This document shows, in pieces, positions 6,477 through 9,302 of a stretch of DNA of 9,302 nucleotides; within the stretch, counting starts at the first letter, position 1; each line of letters opens with the position of its first letter. The notes under the pieces are model-generated. The model was not told the origin of the DNA. It saw only the letters and a program-made list of their open reading frames with translations, and searched no databases. Origin of the DNA: JAZGER01 sp036480335 (GTDB lineage: Bacteria > Pseudomonadota > Gammaproteobacteria > DSM-19610); contig JAZGGH010000090.1 of the NCBI GenBank assembly GCA_036480335.1, positions 1 through 9,302 of the forward strand. The letters are read 5' to 3'. Position numbers and translations under genes: made by a program.

Positions 6477-7424
6477 ATGACCAGGGAAACTGAAACACTC
6501 CAGGCATTGGTTAGCAAAAGCGTTGAGATTGTTAACCCATTGACGTTACAAACGTTACTCGACCATTTAGTGAACAAGCACAAAGCCTCTATTCAGGCTG
6601 TAATATTTTACGGATCATGCCTTCGAAGCATGGACCTATACGATGGCCTGGCCGACCTCTATCTCATTGTCGATCGTTACCCGCATTTTTATCATTCGCT
6701 ATTACCCGCGATCGCTAACTGGACTTTGCCACCGAACGTCTATTACCTGGAAATCCCAGGGCCAGACGGAAAAACACTGCGCGCTAAATATGCAGTGATT
6801 TCAGAAAAAGACTTTAAACGCGCCACATCGAAACGTTGGTTTCATTCCTACATTTGGGGCAGGTTTACTCAACCTGTCGCTCTGGCCTATGCAAAAAATG
6901 ACGAAGCAAGAGCGAGAGTCACTGAAAGCTTATCAAATGCTATTGTTACTTTTTTAACACGCACCCTTCCCAGTATCGAAGAATCAGGCACCATCAATGA
7001 TTTATGGATTCAGGGTATGCAGCTAAGCTATCGCGCTGAATTACGTGCTGAAACAGCTCAAAGAGCATCAACACTAATTGAAAGCCAGCCAGACTATTAC
7101 GCATCCATTGCGGCGGCGGCAGCAAAACAATCAGATTTAAAGCTCTCCATCAATGGCAATCACTATAGCTCCGTTATTCATTCGAGCCATCGCAGTCTCT
7201 CCAAAGCACTCTGGTTTGTCCGAACAGTGCAGGGGAAATGCCTGTCACTTCTACGTTTGATCAAAGCGCTGTTCACCTTCAATGGCGGCCTGGACTACAT
7301 CGCCTGGAAGCTTGAACGGCACTCAGGGCAGACCGTCCATATACCCGAGCGAGTCCGTCATTACCCGCTAATCTTCGTATGGGGACTCCTGTGGAAACTA
7401 TATCGCAGAGGGGTTTTCCGTTAA
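6477..7424 (+). CDS. Tam41/MMP37-type phosphatidate cytidylyltransferase-like protein
   Basis: I recognise this 315-residue protein as similar to Tam41 (Mmp37), the mitochondrial enzyme that makes CDP-diacylglycerol from phosphatidate and CTP and has a polymerase-β-type nucleotidyltransferase fold. The shared landmarks are FYGSCLR at 44-50, two aspartates six residues apart in DLYLIVD (60-66), followed by a histidine-containing stretch, KYAVIS at 104-109, GRFTQPV at 128-134 and SYRAELRAET at 184-193. The C-terminal part (about 215-315) is basic with hydrophobic stretches near 255-268 and 296-307, suited to membrane association. The ATG lies 8 nt after the lipid kinase stop with only a weak ribosome binding site, suggesting coupled translation. 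The kinase product would be its natural substrate. The identification is by motif pattern only; a different nucleotidyl transfer, such as to ceramide-1-phosphate, is possible. Confidence 0.72.
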   Translation: MTRETETLQALVSKSVEIVNPLTLQTLLDHLVNKHKASIQAVIFYGSCLRSMDLYDGLADLYLIVDRYPHFYHSLLPAIANWTLPPNVYYLEIPGPDGKTLRAKYAVISEKDFKRATSKRWFHSYIWGRFTQPVALAYAKNDEARARVTESLSNAIVTFLTRTLPSIEESGTINDLWIQGMQLSYRAELRAETAQRASTLIESQPDYYASIAAAAAKQSDLKLSINGNHYSSVIHSSHRSLSKALWFVRTVQGKCLSLLRLIKALFTFNGGLDYIAWKLERHSGQTVHIPERVRHYPLIFVWGLLWKLYRRGVFR

Positions 7425-7456
7425 AACCCACCTTATTTCTTGTTATTCATGGGTTT
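7411..7456 (+). terminator. Overlapping alternative hairpins at the end of the kinase/Tam41-like operon
   Basis: GGGTTTT (7411-7417) pairs perfectly with AAAACCC (7423-7429) around a 5-nt loop that runs into the stop codon, followed by the T-rich stretch CCTTATTTCTTGTTATT, as in a weak intrinsic terminator. The same middle arm, as AAACCCA (7424-7430), also pairs perfectly with TGGGTTT (7450-7456). The two hairpins exclude each other. Confidence 0.45.
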
Positions 7457-7591
7457 AACAAAATACACTTCTCCATATTTTCTGCGAAAAACGGCGATAA
7501 CAAGTAAAGGAATAGCCAATCGCTGCCGCAAAAGAGATGTGTCTTTTTATTGCACTCAAAAACCGTTTAATTGATGAGGTCCAATGTGGGA

Positions 7592-9302
7592 ATGGAAATA
7601 ACTCTGCAGCTATTGATCATTGAAGAATCCAGGAGCGACGCGGAATCACTGGTCAACACACTGAGAAATGCCGGCCATAAATCGCATATGGTGCATGCAG
7701 ATACCCTGGAAAGTCTTGAGGCGGCCTTACAACAGATAACACCTGACCTGGTGATCTGGACTACAAACCCAGTGCTTCCACTCGATGAGCTCATCGCCAC
7801 CCTCGATCACAGCAATATACGAAAGCCAGTCATTGTCGTTGCCGACGACTGCAATGAAATCACGACAATTGTTGCCATGACAAAAGGCGCAGTGGGTATG
7901 TGTTCCTACGATAAACCTGAACACCTGCAACTCATTGTTTCCAGAGAAATCAACCGAATAAAACTGGAACAGAAATCACAGTATTTTGAACAACACTTTA
8001 TTGAAAGTGAGAAACGTGCGCATCTGCTCATGGAAAGCTCCAGGGATGCTATCGCCTATATTTCTGAAGGTATGCACATCTACGCAAACCATCCCTATCT
8101 CTCCATGTTTGGCTTCAGATCAATGCTGGAAATTGAAGGCACTCCGATTCTCGATATTATTTCTCAAATTGATCATGATGAATTCAAAAAATTCCTACGT
8201 GATTATTCTGACAACATGATAGAAGCAGAACGTAGTGAATTTGTTACCCACGGGCTGTTACCCGATGGTGAACAATTTGATGCGCTAATGGAATTAATGC
8301 CTGCTAGTATCGACGGGGAACCCTGCACTCAAATTATTATCCGTAACCAGTCTTCAAGCAGCGAAGAGCTGGAATTAAAAATTCAAAATCTTTCTAAACA
8401 GGACATGGTCACTGGCCTGTACAATCGCCAGTATTTTATTGAAGAACTTAATCTGACGATTAATGCAATACAAAAAACGGATTCAACCAGCGCTATCCTC
8501 TACCTACTGATCGATAATTTTAGAGACATCCGTGAAAATGTAGGTATTAGCGTAATAGACAAAATCATTCTCGAAATTGCAGGGATTGTGAAAGCCCATA
8601 CCTTACCATCTGATATAACTGCCAGATTTGGTGACCACTCGTATGCGATTCTTAGACGGAACTGCGATAACGAATCCGTGCTTGCGCTATCAAACGAAAT
8701 ACGTACTGCCGTTGAAGAACATGTCGCAGACATTAATAATCAATCCATCACCACAACCTGCAGTCTCGGCATGGTGATGATAAACCAGAACACGGGAACC
8801 ACTCAGGACATACTCTCTCGCGCAGATCTTGCCTGCGAAGTCGCCCGCTCCTCCGGTGGAAACCAGGCGCATATGCACAACCCGGTAGTAGATGAACAAG
8901 TTGGCAAAGAACGCGATCAGCACACACATTCCCTCATCCAGGATGCTCTGGACAATGACCTTTTCAAACTTATGTTCCAGCCGATCGTTAGTTTGCAGGG
9001 TGATACCCGTGAAAACTATGAAATTCTTCTACGCATGCAGGACAGCCATGGCGAGCTTATTATGCCTGGCCAGTTTCTTCCCGTCGCAGAAGAAACGGGC
9101 CAACTGGTAGATATTGATTTCTGGGTCATCCGAAACGCAATAAACCTGCTCGCAGAAAGGCGGAAGCAGGATAGCCATACGCGCTTCTTCATCAAGTTAG
9201 CTGCAGACACTTTGCTGGATTCATCACTTTCGAACTTTGTTATGCAATGCCTGCAAGAAGCAAAACTGCCGGGTAATGCTATCGTATTTGAAATTTCAGA
9301 AC
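7592..9302 (+). CDS. fimX: FimX-like REC-PAS-GGDEF-EAL protein, 5' part only
   Basis: The reading frame is open to the window end: 570 residues without a stop. Domains in order: a receiver-like domain (about 5-125), a PAS domain (about 142-260), a GGDEF domain starting with DMVTGLYNR at 271, and an EAL domain from about 445. All catalytic signatures are degenerate. The receiver has EE (11-12) for the acidic pair and Thr57 where the phospho-aspartate belongs. GGDEF is GDHSY (347-351). EAL is EIL (477-479) in YEILLRM, and the usual NLS asparagine is Lys535. This matches FimX, a c-di-GMP-binding effector of type IV pilus assembly and twitching that neither makes nor, in most cases, efficiently degrades c-di-GMP. 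The start is uncertain: GAGG at 7576-7579 is 6 nt before GTG 7586 and 12 nt before ATG 7592; ATG 7574 is also in frame. The 3' end is missing. Confidence 0.82.
   Translation, partial: MEITLQLLIIEESRSDAESLVNTLRNAGHKSHMVHADTLESLEAALQQITPDLVIWTTNPVLPLDELIATLDHSNIRKPVIVVADDCNEITTIVAMTKGAVGMCSYDKPEHLQLIVSREINRIKLEQKSQYFEQHFIESEKRAHLLMESSRDAIAYISEGMHIYANHPYLSMFGFRSMLEIEGTPILDIISQIDHDEFKKFLRDYSDNMIEAERSEFVTHGLLPDGEQFDALMELMPASIDGEPCTQIIIRNQSSSSEELELKIQNLSKQDMVTGLYNRQYFIEELNLTINAIQKTDSTSAILYLLIDNFRDIRENVGISVIDKIILEIAGIVKAHTLPSDITARFGDHSYAILRRNCDNESVLALSNEIRTAVEEHVADINNQSITTTCSLGMVMINQNTGTTQDILSRADLACEVARSSGGNQAHMHNPVVDEQVGKERDQHTHSLIQDALDNDLFKLMFQPIVSLQGDTRENYEILLRMQDSHGELIMPGQFLPVAEETGQLVDIDFWVIRNAINLLAERRKQDSHTRFFIKLAADTLLDSSLSNFVMQCLQEAKLPGNAIVFEISE

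Noticed and set aside
7489..7498. FliA (sigma-28) type -10 element GGCGATAA upstream of the fimX-like gene.
   Set aside because: The matching -35 at the required 11-nt distance is poor (about four of eight positions), so a flagellar-class promoter is not supported.
7530..7547. AAAAGA-N6-TCTTTT inverted repeat as a terminator.
   Set aside because: The stem has only one G:C pair among six and lies about 100 bp beyond the operon end; probably chance in AT-rich DNA.

Overview
The window looks like chromosomal DNA of a Gram-negative proteobacterium, most likely a gammaproteobacterium. This rests on the last gene, a FimX-type REC-PAS-GGDEF-EAL protein with the degenerate signatures of that family (known from pseudomonads and xanthomonads), and on the general style of the other proteins. 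No rRNA, tRNA, CRISPR array or complete transposon is visible.

Layout: (1) 1-206 is non-coding and holds a ~109-bp hairpin-rich element with perfect 12-bp terminal inverted repeats, which resembles a MITE or IS remnant. (2) 207-2003, minus strand, encodes an acyl-AMP ligase / acyl-ACP synthetase. (3) 2004-2338 is a divergent control region with two inverted repeats. (4) 2339-4317, plus strand, is a two-gene unit with an ATGA overlap: a two-domain GNAT-fold acyltransferase resembling the bacterial ceramide synthase type, then a MobA/IspD-fold nucleotidyltransferase. (5) 4441-5376, minus strand, is a calcineurin-like metallophosphoesterase convergent with that unit. (6) 5494-7424, plus strand, is a second two-gene unit: a diacylglycerol-kinase-fold lipid kinase that appears to start on a non-standard ATT codon, then, 8 nt later, a Tam41/MMP37-type cytidylyltransferase-like protein. 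(7) About 7592-9302, plus strand, is the 5' part of a fimX-like gene that runs off the window.

Reading of the whole: genes 2 to 6 look like an accessory lipid-biosynthesis island. Fatty-acid activation, N-acylation, lipid phosphorylation, two nucleotidyl transfers and a phosphatase are the steps expected for a bacterial sphingolipid such as ceramide phosphoglycerate. The parallel is Caulobacter crescentus, where a GNAT-like ceramide synthase, an acyl-ACP synthetase, a DAGK-fold ceramide kinase (CpgB) and a phosphoglycerate cytidylyltransferase (CpgD) have been described; this is recalled, not searched. Serine palmitoyltransferase, its carrier protein and the ceramide reductase are not in the window; if the reading is right they should lie close by, most likely to the left. 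The least expected part is the tight pairing of a lipid kinase with a Tam41-like protein. It suggests that a phosphorylated lipid (phosphatidate, or possibly ceramide-1-phosphate) is activated with CTP. The fimX-like gene is a separate c-di-GMP/type IV pilus regulator and probably not part of the lipid island.
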